DNA from: a bacterium HR37
GTDB lineage: Bacteria; Desulfobacterota_D; UBA1144; Nemesobacterales; CSP1-2
DNA: 64,000 nt
Reading direction: 5' to 3'
NCBI GenBank assembly: GCA_002898375.1
Contig: BEIN01000013.1
Coordinates: forward strand, 20,126-84,125
Shown one piece after another: positions 17,107-27,366 of the stretch. The stretch's first letter is position 1, and every line of letters starts with the position of its first letter. Made by a program: the position numbers and the translations under genes. The notes under the pieces were generated by a model. That model did no database searches and had not been told where the DNA came from. It saw only the letters and a list, made by a program, of their open reading frames with translations.

Positions 17107-17337
17107 TTGTTTATAAACATGTTTTTTGCACTCTTTCTCCTGTTATTCTATAACGGCTTTTCATCGGTTAAGGCTTGCGAAACACGAAGCGAAAGCAAAC
17201 AAAGTGTCATACTTGCACAGGAATCTGAAGAGTTGGAAGAAGCAGATGAGGAGGGTTCTTATGATTCTGAGGAAGAAGGTGCAGAGATAGAAGATGAGGA
17301 TAATCAAGATGATCTGGAGGAAGAGGGGGCATACTAA
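17107..17337 (+). CDS. Small acidic secreted protein (about 76 aa)
   Basis: A TTG at 17107 is chosen as start because AAAGGAGG lies 8 nt upstream and because it places a good signal sequence (FINMFFALFLLLFYNGFSSVKA) at the N-terminus; in-frame ATGs further up or down lack this spacing. The mature part begins near CETRSESKQS and its last 45 residues are almost wholly Glu, Asp and Gly/Ser (such as SEELEEADEEGSYDSEEEGA). Such a polyanionic tail could bind cations, possibly relevant beside the mgtE magnesium transporter that converges on it; that link is inference. No family recognised. Confidence 0.5.
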   Translation: MFINMFFALFLLLFYNGFSSVKACETRSESKQSVILAQESEELEEADEEGSYDSEEEGAEIEDEDNQDDLEEEGAY

Positions 17338-17393
17338 ATTCTTCTACTGCTATAACCTCCGTTTCAACTGGATATTGAGTTAAAGTGGCAGGT

Positions 17394-18707
17394 CTATACC
17401 AGTAACCCCTGAAACATAACGGCAAGCCCAAGGAAGGCAAAGAAGCCAACAACATCTGTTATGGTTGTTAGTATAATGCTTGAGGACTGAGCTGGATCCA
17501 GCCCGATTGCTTTCATGCTTACGGGTATAAGTGCACCTGCCAGTCCTGCAATGGCTAGGTTTACAACCATTGCAAGTCCTATTACCACTCCCAGTATTGC
17601 ATTTCCCTTCCACAACCATGAAATAAGGGTAGTTACGGTACCTGTGACAACACCGTTTAAGACCCCTATCTTGGTTTCTCTAAAGACTAGCCTTTTAATT
17701 TCTTTTGTTGAGATCTCTCGCATAATAAGTCCTCTCATGACAACTGCAAGGGATTGCGAGCCGGCATTACCTCCTTGTCCGGCAACTATAGGAAGGAATA
17801 CCGCTAGCACCGTTATCTTTGCAATGATGTCTTCAAAAAGGTTAACCACAGAGGCTGCAAGAAAAGCAGTTGCAAGGTTTATATGGAGCCATGGAAGACG
17901 TTTTTTTAAAGAAAAGGAGATGGGGGAGGATATCCTTTCATCCCCACCTGCTCCAAACATCTTTTGTATATCCTCAGTTGCCTCAGCCTGTATCTGGTTG
18001 ATAAGCTGATCCGCCTTTACGATTCCAAGCAGATGGTTTTCATTATCAACAACCGGAGCTGCAAAGAACCTTCTCCTTGCAACCTCATTTGCTGCCTCCT
18101 CTCTGTCTGTAAAGGCATTTAGGGAAAACACATCCTTTATCATTACCGATTCCAGGGTTGCGTTTTCATCGGCAAGAAGCAGATCCCTCATGTTAAGAAC
18201 TCCTACCAGGTGGTTATCCGAATCTATTATGTAAACGTATGAAACAGGGGATTTTGTATGTGCCATTGAACGTATCTTTTCAATGGCATCTTTTACCTTT
18301 ATATCAGCGTGAAGCGCAAGGAAATTCGTACTCATTATGCTTCCTACGCTGTCTCTGGGATAGATAAGAAGCTCTCTTATTTGCCTTCTAGTTTTCTCTG
18401 GAAGGTGTTCTAGCAATTTCTTCCTTATATCATCGGGAATGTTTCTAAATATGGCTGCCCCGTTTTGGGGTTCAAGTCTGCTTACTATTTCTTTAAATGT
18501 ATCGGGTGGGGCTTCCTTAAGCAGTTTGGCTGCATAGTGGACCTCAAGATAGCGAAAGATCTGTGCTGAAAGAGAAGGAGGGAGTGCCTTTAGTATCTCT
18601 ACCGCTTCTTCCTCATCCATAGTCTCCAGAATATGGGCTGCTACTTCTGGGTCGTATTCAAAGAACTTGTTTACAAGCTTTAATACAGGCATGTAGGTTT
18701 CTATCAT
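17394..18707 (-). CDS. mgtE: Magnesium transporter MgtE
   Basis: Mg2+ channel gated by cytoplasmic Mg2+. The 437-aa protein has the usual N-terminal superhelical domain (about 1-125, EEEAVEILKALPPSLSAQIF). Two CBS repeats follow (about 130-250, YVYIIDSDNHLVGVLNMRDLL and APVVDNENHLLGIVKADQL). A C-terminal five-helix pore domain contains PIVAGQGGNAGSQSLAVVMRG and the NLAIAGLAGALIPV segment with conserved pore-lining residues. Its ATG overlaps the stop of the upstream diadenylate cyclase gene by 4 nt, so transport and c-di-AMP synthesis are co-expressed. Confidence 0.96.
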   Translation of the reverse strand: MIETYMPVLKLVNKFFEYDPEVAAHILETMDEEEAVEILKALPPSLSAQIFRYLEVHYAAKLLKEAPPDTFKEIVSRLEPQNGAAIFRNIPDDIRKKLLEHLPEKTRRQIRELLIYPRDSVGSIMSTNFLALHADIKVKDAIEKIRSMAHTKSPVSYVYIIDSDNHLVGVLNMRDLLLADENATLESVMIKDVFSLNAFTDREEAANEVARRRFFAAPVVDNENHLLGIVKADQLINQIQAEATEDIQKMFGAGGDERISSPISFSLKKRLPWLHINLATAFLAASVVNLFEDIIAKITVLAVFLPIVAGQGGNAGSQSLAVVMRGLIMREISTKEIKRLVFRETKIGVLNGVVTGTVTTLISWLWKGNAILGVVIGLAMVVNLAIAGLAGALIPVSMKAIGLDPAQSSSIILTTITDVVGFFAFLGLAVMFQGLLV

Positions 18708-19951
18708 TGTATGATTCCTTTGCTCTTTAAATGTGTTTCACCCTTTGCCTTAACATCGGGTATTTCTTCTATATACACCTTAACTCTTCTTGGTGTTATG
18801 TTCTCAAGCGAGAGGTCTTTGGGAAAGGAGAGGTTAGATTCTGAAATCGTTAGTGTTTTTGCACCTTTTGTTACTGTGTTTGGAAGCTTTATAAATAGCC
18901 TTATCTGTTTTTCATTTGTAAAATAAAAAGCTCTTCGTGGTCCAAGAAACGTAACTTTTACCTCACTTGGCTCTACCTTTACCACCTTGTATTGAGGGGG
19001 AGGAGGGGTGTATTCAACCGGAATACTATAGCTTTTGTATACCAATCTCGATTCGTGTACTAAAACAAACCACAGGGCCAGAGCCATGGTAATTGCTATG
19101 GCCTTTTCCTTGTAGTTCTTCTTAAAGAATTCGTACCAGGAAGACATGTTTTTCTTAGGTGCTATTTCCTGATAGAAGTTCTCAAGGATAAGTATTAGCT
19201 GTTCAAGTCCAACTTGTTTTATCTCTCCGTTTCTGGCTACAGATATTGTTCCCTTTTCCTCCGATACCACGATACACAATGCATCGGTAAGCTCAGAGAG
19301 TCCAAGTGCTGCTGCATGTCTGGTTCCTCTGTTTTTAAGCTGTTCGAAGTTCTTTGAAAGAGGTAGATGACATGAGAATTTCTCGATCCTTCCATCCTCA
19401 ATTACAACCGCTCCATCGTGGCCTACGGAGTGGGGGTCAAATATGCTTATCAGAATCGGCTCACTTATTTTCCCATCCAGTTCGAACCCTCCTTCAAGGA
19501 ACCTATCAAGTGGGTCTTTACCGCGAATTACTATAAGTGCTCCTATCTTTTCCTTTGCCATTTCTGCTACAGCCTGTATAATTGCGTTTGCTTCTTTAGA
19601 TGAGAAGGAAGTAGATTTTTGTTTTCTTAAACTGGGATTTAAGCTCCATACGGCTATTTTCTCAAAGAAGTCTCTTATTTCGTTCTGAAAGATGACTATA
19701 ATTGCGATAAGTATAACCGCAAAGAATCCCTGAAGTATGGATGTGGTAAGGTATAGGTTAAACTGCCTTGCAAGCAGGTATATAAACCCTATAATCAGGA
19801 TTCCAGTTAGAACAAAGGTGGCTCTTGTTTTTTTAAACCATACAAGAAAAGCATATATAAGGAGTGATATGAATGTTATATCAAGTAAACCAGAAATCCC
19901 TATTTCTTTTAGAAATTCCACTATATTCAATAAATACTCCCTAAAGGCCAA
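18704..19951 (-). CDS. Diadenylate cyclase (CdaA type) fused to a C-terminal YbbR/CdaR-like domain
   Basis: Makes c-di-AMP from two ATP at the membrane. Three N-terminal helices (about 20-100) precede a DAC domain containing HDGAVVI (D179) and RGTRHAAALGLSE (RHR-type motif, H212), the two catalytic signatures. After the normal CdaA end near residue 275 the chain continues with a fourth membrane segment (AIAITMALALWFVLVHE, about 285-300) and a beta-rich region (305-398) of YbbR pattern, including VEPSEVKVTFLGPRRAF. In most bacteria this second part is a separate regulator gene, cdaR/ybbR. Coupled to mgtE by a 4-nt overlap. c-di-AMP usually controls K+ and osmolyte balance. Confidence 0.88.
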   Translation of the reverse strand: MAFREYLLNIVEFLKEIGISGLLDITFISLLIYAFLVWFKKTRATFVLTGILIIGFIYLLARQFNLYLTTSILQGFFAVILIAIIVIFQNEIRDFFEKIAVWSLNPSLRKQKSTSFSSKEANAIIQAVAEMAKEKIGALIVIRGKDPLDRFLEGGFELDGKISEPILISIFDPHSVGHDGAVVIEDGRIEKFSCHLPLSKNFEQLKNRGTRHAAALGLSELTDALCIVVSEEKGTISVARNGEIKQVGLEQLILILENFYQEIAPKKNMSSWYEFFKKNYKEKAIAITMALALWFVLVHESRLVYKSYSIPVEYTPPPPQYKVVKVEPSEVKVTFLGPRRAFYFTNEKQIRLFIKLPNTVTKGAKTLTISESNLSFPKDLSLENITPRRVKVYIEEIPDVKAKGETHLKSKGIIQ

Positions 19952-19975
19952 TTGCTTTGGTTTTGATTTATGGAT

Positions 19976-19983
19976 ATTATAAT
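19976..19983. promoter_or_regulatory. Candidate -10 element between divergent dacA-like and glgE genes
   Basis: ATTATAAT is a self-complementary -10 sequence, so it could serve either direction in the 107-nt gap. No good -35 hexamer at 16-18 nt is seen on either side (TTTGGT at 16 nt on the plus strand is the best), so this is only a candidate. Confidence 0.3.
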
Positions 19984-20058
19984 GAAATTAAACGGTTCAA
20001 AAAAGTGTGGGGTTATAACTCTATATGATTGAATTTGAAAAGGACGAAGGCTTGTTAA

Positions 20059-22041
20059 ATGGAGATCGAAGGAAGGAAAAGGGTTGTTATAGAGAATGTA
20101 AAACCCGAAATTGATTGTGGATTGTTTCCTATTAAAAGGGCTGTAGGGGAGAAGGTTGTGGTTGAGGCAGATATATTTGCCGATGGGCATGACTCTGTAT
20201 CGGCACGTCTTCTTTATAAAAAAGGGAATGATGAGGTGTGGAGTGAAGTTCCTATGATATTTATAGAAAATGACAGGTGGAGGGGAGAGTTTAGGGTTCA
20301 GGAGATAGGGGATTACTACTATACTGTTGAGGGATGGGTTGATCATTTTAAAACCTGGCAGAAGGATATAAAGAAGAAGTTTGAGGCAGGTCAAGATATA
20401 GGGGTTGATGTGCTAATTGGCATTGGCTATATAGAGGGTGCCTTAAAAAGAGCAAAAGGGGACGATAAGAAGAGGCTAATGCATATTATCTCTTCTCTGA
20501 AGAACTCTTCCCCTGAGGAAGTACCTTTAATTGCTTTTAGCAACGAGCTTGTAGAACTTATGGATAAGTATCCTGATAGAAGCCTCTCGACTCGTTATGA
20601 AAAAAAACTTCGGGTGGTAGTTGACAGGGAAAGAGCGCTATTTAGTGCCTGGTATGAGCGTTTTCCACGTTCTTGCTCTTCCCAACCAGGAAGACATGGA
20701 ACGTTTAAAGACTGTGAGGGTATTCTACCCGAGATAGCCAGAATGGGGTTTGATGTTCTATATCTACCTCCTATTCATCCCATCGGGAAGACAAATAGAA
20801 AGGGAAAAAACAACTCCCCTGTTGCACAACCCGATGATGTGGGAAGCCCATGGGCTATAGGTTCAGAAGAAGGTGGTCATAAATCGGTTCATCCTCAACT
20901 CGGAACCATTGAGGATTTTGTATCACTTGTTAATAAGGCAAAAGAATACAACATAGAGATTGCACTTGATCTTGCCTTCCAGTGCTCTCCTGACCACCCT
21001 TACGTTAGGGAACATCCAGAGTGGTTCAGGTGGCGCCCTGATGGTACCGTGCAGTATGCTGAAAACCCTCCAAAGAAGTACGAAGATGTGCTTCCGCTTA
21101 ACTTTGAAACGGAAAACTGGAGGGAACTCTGGGAAGAGCTAAAAAGCATTGTTGTTTTCTGGATAGAGAAGGGGGTACGTATATTTAGAGTTGACAATCC
21201 ACACACAAAACCCTTTCGCTTCTGGAAGTGGCTTATAGAGGAGATAAAAAGAGATTACCCTGATGTTATATTCTTATCAGAGGCTTTTACACGACCCAAG
21301 GTTATGTATCATCTGGCCAAAGCAGGGTTTACACAGTCTTATACTTATTTTACTTGGAGAAATACAAAAAGAGAGTTTATAGAATACCTTACCGAGCTTA
21401 CACAAACGGAGGTAAGGGAGTACTTCAGGCCAAACTTCTGGCCAAACACCCCTGATATACTTCCAGAGCATCTTCAATTCGGAGGAAGACCCGCATTTAT
21501 GATGCGTCTTGTCCTTGCAGCAACCCTTTCGTCAAACTACGGCATCTACGGTCCTGTGTTTGAATTGTGTGTAAGTGAGGCTCTACCGGGTAAGGAAGAG
21601 TATCTGAATTCGGAAAAGTATGAGATAAGATACTGGGACTGGGACCAGCCTGGTAACCTAAAAGACTTCATAGCCCGTGTAAACAGGATAAGAAGGGAAA
21701 ATCCTGCTCTTCAAACCACATGGAATCTAAAGTTTTTTGAGGTAGATAATGAGTATATCCTTTTCTATGGAAAGGTAAATGAAGACCTCTCAAATATAAT
21801 TCTTGTTGTTGTCAACTTGGACCCGCATCACACCCAATCCGGGTGGGTAAGGGTTCCTGTCAGTGAGTTGGGTATAGAGCCTAATCAACCCTATCTTGTC
21901 CATGACCTTTTAAGCGAGGACAAGTACATATGGCAGGGTGAGTATAACTATGTTGAGTTGAATCCACATGTTATCCCTGCTCGTATCTTTAGGGTAAGAA
22001 AGAGACTGAGAAAGGAGACGGACTTTGATTACTTCATGTGA
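20059..22041 (+). CDS. glgE: Alpha-1,4-glucan:maltose-1-phosphate maltosyltransferase
   Basis: Transfers maltose from maltose 1-phosphate to the non-reducing end of alpha-1,4-glucan. The 660-aa GH13_3 protein has the N-terminal immunoglobulin-like domain (about 1-115, RVVIENVKPEIDCGLFPIKR) and catalytic barrel with FDVLYLPPIHPIGKTNRKG. The nucleophile is D379 in FRVDNPHTKP and the acid is E408 in LSEAFTRPKVM. The 29-residue spacing equals that between the catalytic residues of the characterised Streptomyces enzyme as I recall it (394/423). First gene of the 16-kb glucan/trehalose cluster, 8 nt before the treS-maltokinase gene that makes its substrate. Confidence 0.96.
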   Translation: MEIEGRKRVVIENVKPEIDCGLFPIKRAVGEKVVVEADIFADGHDSVSARLLYKKGNDEVWSEVPMIFIENDRWRGEFRVQEIGDYYYTVEGWVDHFKTWQKDIKKKFEAGQDIGVDVLIGIGYIEGALKRAKGDDKKRLMHIISSLKNSSPEEVPLIAFSNELVELMDKYPDRSLSTRYEKKLRVVVDRERALFSAWYERFPRSCSSQPGRHGTFKDCEGILPEIARMGFDVLYLPPIHPIGKTNRKGKNNSPVAQPDDVGSPWAIGSEEGGHKSVHPQLGTIEDFVSLVNKAKEYNIEIALDLAFQCSPDHPYVREHPEWFRWRPDGTVQYAENPPKKYEDVLPLNFETENWRELWEELKSIVVFWIEKGVRIFRVDNPHTKPFRFWKWLIEEIKRDYPDVIFLSEAFTRPKVMYHLAKAGFTQSYTYFTWRNTKREFIEYLTELTQTEVREYFRPNFWPNTPDILPEHLQFGGRPAFMMRLVLAATLSSNYGIYGPVFELCVSEALPGKEEYLNSEKYEIRYWDWDQPGNLKDFIARVNRIRRENPALQTTWNLKFFEVDNEYILFYGKVNEDLSNIILVVVNLDPHHTQSGWVRVPVSELGIEPNQPYLVHDLLSEDKYIWQGEYNYVELNPHVIPARIFRVRKRLRKETDFDYFM

Positions 22042-22049
22042 GGTAGGAT

Positions 22050-25000
22050 ATGGCCAAAGTAGACATCTTTCTTGAGGATGATCCTCTCTGGTATAAAGAC
22101 GCCATAGTTTATGAGCTTCATATAAAGGCCTTCTACGATAGCAATGGCGACGGAATAGGGGATTTAAAGGGCCTTACCCAGAAGCTTGATTACCTTGAGG
22201 ATCTAGGGGTAACCGCTATATGGCTTCTTCCCTTTTATCCATCGCCTCTAAGGGATGACGGTTATGACATATCTGATTACTTTAGCGTTCATCCAAGTTA
22301 CGGTACCTTGAGAGACTTTAAAGAGTTTTTAAGAGAAGCTCACAGAAGGGGTATCAGGGTTATAACCGAGCTTGTTTTAAACCATACCTCGGATCAGCAT
22401 ATGTGGTTTCAGAGATCAAGGAGGGCAAGCCCTGGCTCGGTTTGGCGTGATTTCTATGTCTGGAGTGATACACCTGAGAGGTACAAGGATGCAAGGATAA
22501 TCTTTAAAGATTTTGAAACCTCAAATTGGGCTTGGGATCCTGTTGCCAAGGCCTACTACTGGCATCGTTTCTACTCCCATCAACCTGACCTCAACTACGA
22601 CAATCCACACGTTCAAAAGGCAATCTTTAGGGTTATAGACCACTGGCTCGAGATGGGGGTTGATGGAATGCGTCTTGATGCCGTCCCGTATCTGTTTGAA
22701 AGGGAAGGGACAAACTGTGAAAATTTACCTGAAACCCATGATTTTTTAAAAAAGCTAAGAGCACATGTGGACAGGAAGTTTAAAAACCGCATGCTTCTTG
22801 CCGAAGCAAATCAGTGGCCTGAGGATGCTGCACAGTATTTTGGAAACGGAGATGAATGCCATATGGCATTTCACTTCCCTCTTATGCCAAGGATGTTTAT
22901 GGCCTCTTGGATGGAGGACAGGTTTCCCATAATAGACATATTTGATCAAACCCCTACCATACCGGAGATCTGTCAGTGGGCCCTTTTCCTTAGGAACCAC
23001 GATGAGCTTACACTTGAGATGGTAACTGATGAGGAGAGAGACTATATGTACAGGGTTTATGCTAAAGACCCCACTGCAAGGATAAACCTGGGTATCAGAA
23101 GACGTCTTGCACCTCTTCTTGGAAACCACAGAAGAAAGATAGAGATTATGAACATACTCCTTTTCTCACTGCCTGGAACGCCCTTTATTTATTATGGGGA
23201 TGAGATAGGCATGGGGGATAACTACTATCTTGGAGATAGAAACGGTGTAAGAACTCCAATGCAGTGGAGCGCTGATAGGAATGCAGGTTTTTCTAGGGCA
23301 AATCCTCAAAGACTCTATCTTCCCGTTATAATAGACCCTGAGTATCACTATGAGGCGATAAATGTTGAGAACCAGCAAAGGAACCAGAGTTCTCTTCTCT
23401 GGTGGATGAAACGTGTTATAGCCATGAGAAAGCGCTTTAAGGCCTTTGGAAGGGGAAGTATAGAGTTTTTGCATCCAACGAATCCAAAGGTTCTAGCATT
23501 TATCCGTCAGTATGAGGATGAAAATATTCTTGTTGTTGTAAACCTTTCCCGTTTTTCGCAGGTAGTAGAGCTTGACCTATCAAAATTTGCAGGATATGTC
23601 CCTGAGGAGGTTTTTAGTGGGAACAGGTTTCCTCCTATTAAAAAAGATGTACCCTATGTACTTACCCTTGGGTTCTATGATTACTTCTGGTTTCTGCTTC
23701 GTAAGGAAGAAGGCACACTACGTATAAGGAGGAGAGAAGCAATACCAGAGGTAATTGTAAGCGGCAACTGGAGTACTGTTTTTGAGGGAAGATTAAGAGA
23801 GAAACTAGAAAGGGAGATTTTACCCATCTATATTCAGGAGCGAAGATGGTTTGGAGGGAAGGCCCGAAATATGCAGGGTGTAAGGATTGCAGGCAGCGTG
23901 TCTTTCGGGAAGAACTCACACTCCTCTACTCTTTTGTTTATCGAGGTTAGGTACACAGAAGGAGCATCTGAGGTGTACCTCCTTCCTGTTTCCTTTGCTT
24001 CAGGAGAGTTGGCAGAGGGGTTACTAAGGGATAATCCCCAGGCAGTTTTGGTACGTATAAGGGGCAGGGATTTAGAGGGTGTACTCTACGATAGCGTTTA
24101 CAACAGTGATTTTCGTAATGATATACTCTGGATGATTGCAAGAAGACACGTCTTTAGAGGTACTGGTGGGCACCTGGTTGCTTATCCTGGAAGGTTTATA
24201 AGACAGCTTGAGAATGGAAAAGGCCTATCCGTAGAGAGATCACAGGTTCTTCAAACTGAACAGAGCAATACCTCAATTATTTACGAAAACAAGCTTTTTT
24301 TTAAGCTTTTTAGACGTCTTGAGGAAGGGATAAATCCTGAACTCGAGATAGTTAGGTTTCTTACAGAAAAGGCTTCTTTTCCAAACGTACCTCCTTTTGC
24401 TGGAGCCATAGAGTTTCGAAAAAACGGTTCTGAACCTATTGTAATAGGTATACTACAGGCGTTTGTTCCCAACCAGGGTGATGCCTGGAAGTACACACTT
24501 GATTCCCTAATTGGTTACTTTGAGAGGGTCCTTTCGCGAAAGGGTGAGATAGAGGAACCACCACGTACTCCGGTTTCCCTTATGGATGTAGCTCTTCAGG
24601 AGGTTCCGTTGTTGGTTCAGGAGCTGGTAGGTGGTGTGTATCTGGAGATGGCAAGGCTACTTGGGAAAAGAACAGGGGAACTTCATCTTGCCCTGGCCTC
24701 TAACGAGGAGGACCCCGATTTTGCTCCAGAGCCTTTTTCTATCCTGTATCAAAGGTCACTTTATCAGTCTATGCAGAGCCTTACCAAGAGGGTTTTTGAT
24801 CTTCTAAAAAAGAACCTGGGTGGATTATCTGATGGGATAAAGGAAGAGGCAACCTCCCTTCTTGGTGCTGAGAAGCAGATAATTGAGACATTTAAGTCTA
24901 TCCTCAAGAGAAAGATTTCCGCAATGAAGATCAGAATCCATGGAGACTATCACCTTGGGCAGGTCTTATATACGGGAAATGACTTTGTCATTATAGACTT

Positions 25001-25370
25001 TGAGGGCGAGCCTGCGAGGGCTTTGAGTGAGAGAAGGCTAAAGAGGTCTCCTCTTCGCGATGTGGCTGGAATGATAAGGTCTTTTCACTATGCAGCGTAT
25101 GTTTCTCTATTCAGGTATTCTGAAGAATTCAAGAAGCTGGAACCATGGGCTGTTGTTTGGTATAAGTACATATCCGGTGCTTTTTTGAGATCCTATCTGG
25201 ATACCGTAAAGGATGCCCCTTTTATTCCAAAGGAAAAAGAGGAGTTAAGTGCGATGTTAAAGGCGTATCTGCTTGAAAAGGCAGTTTACGAGCTGGGATA
25301 TGAGTTAAACAATCGTCCTGATTGGCTTGTGGTTCCAATAAGAGGTATAAAAAGCTTGCTGGAGGGTTAA
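22050..25370 (+). CDS. treS: Trehalose synthase (maltose isomerising) fused to maltokinase
   Basis: A 1106-aa two-enzyme fusion. Residues 1 to about 560 are a GH13_16 trehalose synthase: VYELHIKAFYDSNGDGIGDL at the start, nucleophile D210 (GMRLDAVPYL), acid E252 (AEANQWPED) and D318 (LRNHDELTLE). Residues from about 590 form a maltokinase, opening with IYIQERRWFGGKAR and carrying kinase motifs IRIHGDYHLGQVLY (D966) and IIDFEGEPA (D983). Together they turn trehalose into maltose and then maltose 1-phosphate with ATP, which feeds GlgE encoded just upstream. The fusion channels the two steps; separate genes also exist in other bacteria. Confidence 0.96.
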   Translation: MAKVDIFLEDDPLWYKDAIVYELHIKAFYDSNGDGIGDLKGLTQKLDYLEDLGVTAIWLLPFYPSPLRDDGYDISDYFSVHPSYGTLRDFKEFLREAHRRGIRVITELVLNHTSDQHMWFQRSRRASPGSVWRDFYVWSDTPERYKDARIIFKDFETSNWAWDPVAKAYYWHRFYSHQPDLNYDNPHVQKAIFRVIDHWLEMGVDGMRLDAVPYLFEREGTNCENLPETHDFLKKLRAHVDRKFKNRMLLAEANQWPEDAAQYFGNGDECHMAFHFPLMPRMFMASWMEDRFPIIDIFDQTPTIPEICQWALFLRNHDELTLEMVTDEERDYMYRVYAKDPTARINLGIRRRLAPLLGNHRRKIEIMNILLFSLPGTPFIYYGDEIGMGDNYYLGDRNGVRTPMQWSADRNAGFSRANPQRLYLPVIIDPEYHYEAINVENQQRNQSSLLWWMKRVIAMRKRFKAFGRGSIEFLHPTNPKVLAFIRQYEDENILVVVNLSRFSQVVELDLSKFAGYVPEEVFSGNRFPPIKKDVPYVLTLGFYDYFWFLLRKEEGTLRIRRREAIPEVIVSGNWSTVFEGRLREKLEREILPIYIQERRWFGGKARNMQGVRIAGSVSFGKNSHSSTLLFIEVRYTEGASEVYLLPVSFASGELAEGLLRDNPQAVLVRIRGRDLEGVLYDSVYNSDFRNDILWMIARRHVFRGTGGHLVAYPGRFIRQLENGKGLSVERSQVLQTEQSNTSIIYENKLFFKLFRRLEEGINPELEIVRFLTEKASFPNVPPFAGAIEFRKNGSEPIVIGILQAFVPNQGDAWKYTLDSLIGYFERVLSRKGEIEEPPRTPVSLMDVALQEVPLLVQELVGGVYLEMARLLGKRTGELHLALASNEEDPDFAPEPFSILYQRSLYQSMQSLTKRVFDLLKKNLGGLSDGIKEEATSLLGAEKQIIETFKSILKRKISAMKIRIHGDYHLGQVLYTGNDFVIIDFEGEPARALSERRLKRSPLRDVAGMIRSFHYAAYVSLFRYSEEFKKLEPWAVVWYKYISGAFLRSYLDTVKDAPFIPKEKEELSAMLKAYLLEKAVYELGYELNNRPDWLVVPIRGIKSLLEG

Positions 25371-25376
25371 AGAGGC

Positions 25377-27314
25377 ATGGAAAAAGGTAAGAGGGCAAAA
25401 GAGGTTATACAGGGTATAAGCCTTTTTACAGACTATGACATTTTTTTATTTAAAAAGGGAACCCACTTCAGACTCTACGACAAACTGGGTTCTCATCCCA
25501 TGACTGTGGATGGAATCGTGGGAACCTACTTTGCCGTATGGGCTCCAAATGCTGAGAAAGTATCTGTTATAGGTGATTTCAATGGCTGGGATAAGGAAGC
25601 ACACCTTTTAAATCTGAGAGAGGATGGCTCTGGTATATGGGAGGGTTTTATTCCAGGTGTGGAGAAGGGTACACTTTATAAATACCACATAGTCTCCAAA
25701 TACAATAACTACAGGGTAGACAAAAGGGATCCCTTTGCATTCTACTCTGAGGTTCCTCCAAAAACTGCCTCCGTTGTTTGGGATCTAAGCTATAGCTGGG
25801 GAGATGAGGAATGGATGAAGAACAGATACAAACATAATTCCCTAGAGTCACCGTTTTCTATATACGAAGTTCATATAGGTTCGTGGAGACGTGTTCCGGA
25901 AGAGGGTAACAGGTTTCTTACCTATCGGGAGATGGCACATTATCTTGCAGATTATGTAAAACAAATGGGATTTACTCACGTTGAGTTCCTGCCTATAATG
26001 GAGCACCCATTTTACGGCTCGTGGGGATACCAGACTGTGGGCTACTTTGCCCCTACCAGTAGATACGGAACCCCTCAGGATTTTATGTATCTGGTTGATT
26101 ACCTCCATCAAAATGGAATAGGGGTAATACTTGACTGGGTTCCCTCTCATTTCCCTAGTGATGAACACGGTCTTGTTTTCTTCGATGGCACCCATCTGTA
26201 TGAACATGCGGACCCAAGAAGGGGATTTCACCCAGAGTGGAATAGCTATATATTTAACTACGGAAGAAACGAGGTGAGGGCATTTCTTATAAGCAGTGCT
26301 CTTTTCTGGCTCCATAGGTATCATGCAGATGGTTTAAGGGTAGATGCTGTAGCATCCATGCTTTATTTGGACTATGCTAGGAAGGAGGGTGAGTGGATTC
26401 CAAATGAGTATGGAGGCAGGGAGAATATAGAAGCGATAGCATTTCTTAAGGAGTTTAATGAAGCTGTTTATAGGGATTACCCGGATGTTCAGACAATAGC
26501 TGAGGAATCAACGGCCTGGCCTATGGTTTCTAGGCCCGTATACGTTGGGGGACTTGGTTTTGGAATGAAGTGGAATATGGGATGGATGCATGATACCCTT
26601 GATTACTTTTCAAAAGACCCCATTTACAGGAAGTATCATCATAACCAGCTTACTTTCAGCATATGGTATGCCTTCTCGGAAAACTTTGTCCTTCCCCTTT
26701 CACACGATGAGGTCGTATACGGTAAGGGGTCTCTTCTTAGAAAGATGCCTGGTGATGAGTGGCAGAAGTTTGCCAATTTAAGGTTGCTCTTTGGCTACAT
26801 GTATGGACATCCGGGTAAGAAGCTCCTCTTTATGGGAGGGGAGTTTGCCCAGTGGAATGAGTGGTATCATGAGACAAGTCTGGATTGGCATCTGACTGCC
26901 TATCCTATGCATAGGGGGGTTCAAAATTGGGTAAAAGACCTTAATCACTTTTACATGAGCGAACCTGCAATGTATGAGCTTGACTTTTCAAATGAGGGAT
27001 TTGAATGGATAGACTTTCGTGACTGGGAGCAGAGTGTTTTGAGTTTCATAAGGAAAGGTAAAACGACCGACGATATAGTGCTTGTTGTCTGTAATTTTAC
27101 CCCTGTTCCACGATACAACTACAGAGTTGGGGTTCCAAGAAGCGGCTTTTGGGCTGAAGTTCTAAACAGTGATGCAAAGGTTTATGGAGGCAGTGGACAC
27201 GGAAATTTCGGAGGGGTAGAGGCTACCCCCGTTCCATATCATGAAAGATACCACTCTATCTCTATAACCCTTCCACCCCTTGGTGTTTTATTCTTTAAAA
27301 ATGAAGGAAGATAA
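25377..27314 (+). CDS. glgB: 1,4-alpha-glucan branching enzyme (GH13_9)
   Basis: Forms alpha-1,6 branches in the glucan extended by GlgE. The 645-aa protein has a CBM48 domain ([23 protein letters not shown]) and the GH13 barrel with [18 protein letters not shown]. The nucleophile is D323 ([16 protein letters not shown]), the acid E376 (IAEESTAWP), and [15 protein letters not shown] holds the third carboxylate. The 53-residue distance between D323 and E376 matches E. coli GlgB. The family's longer N1 domain is missing, the common short form. It starts 6 nt after treS. Confidence 0.97.
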   Translation: MEKGKRAKEVIQGISLFTDYDIFLFKKGTHFRLYDKLGSHPMTVDGIVGTYFAVWAPNAEKVSVIGDFNGWDKEAHLLNLREDGSGIWEGFIPGVEKGTLYKYHIVSKYNNYRVDKRDPFAFYSEVPPKTASVVWDLSYSWGDEEWMKNRYKHNSLESPFSIYEVHIGSWRRVPEEGNRFLTYREMAHYLADYVKQMGFTHVEFLPIMEHPFYGSWGYQTVGYFAPTSRYGTPQDFMYLVDYLHQNGIGVILDWVPSHFPSDEHGLVFFDGTHLYEHADPRRGFHPEWNSYIFNYGRNEVRAFLISSALFWLHRYHADGLRVDAVASMLYLDYARKEGEWIPNEYGGRENIEAIAFLKEFNEAVYRDYPDVQTIAEESTAWPMVSRPVYVGGLGFGMKWNMGWMHDTLDYFSKDPIYRKYHHNQLTFSIWYAFSENFVLPLSHDEVVYGKGSLLRKMPGDEWQKFANLRLLFGYMYGHPGKKLLFMGGEFAQWNEWYHETSLDWHLTAYPMHRGVQNWVKDLNHFYMSEPAMYELDFSNEGFEWIDFRDWEQSVLSFIRKGKTTDDIVLVVCNFTPVPRYNYRVGVPRSGFWAEVLNSDAKVYGGSGHGNFGGVEATPVPYHERYHSISITLPPLGVLFFKNEGR

Positions 27315-27366
27315 TGGGTGTAGTGGACAACCGCTCTTTTCAAGGATTTGTTGGTAGGGGATCGAT

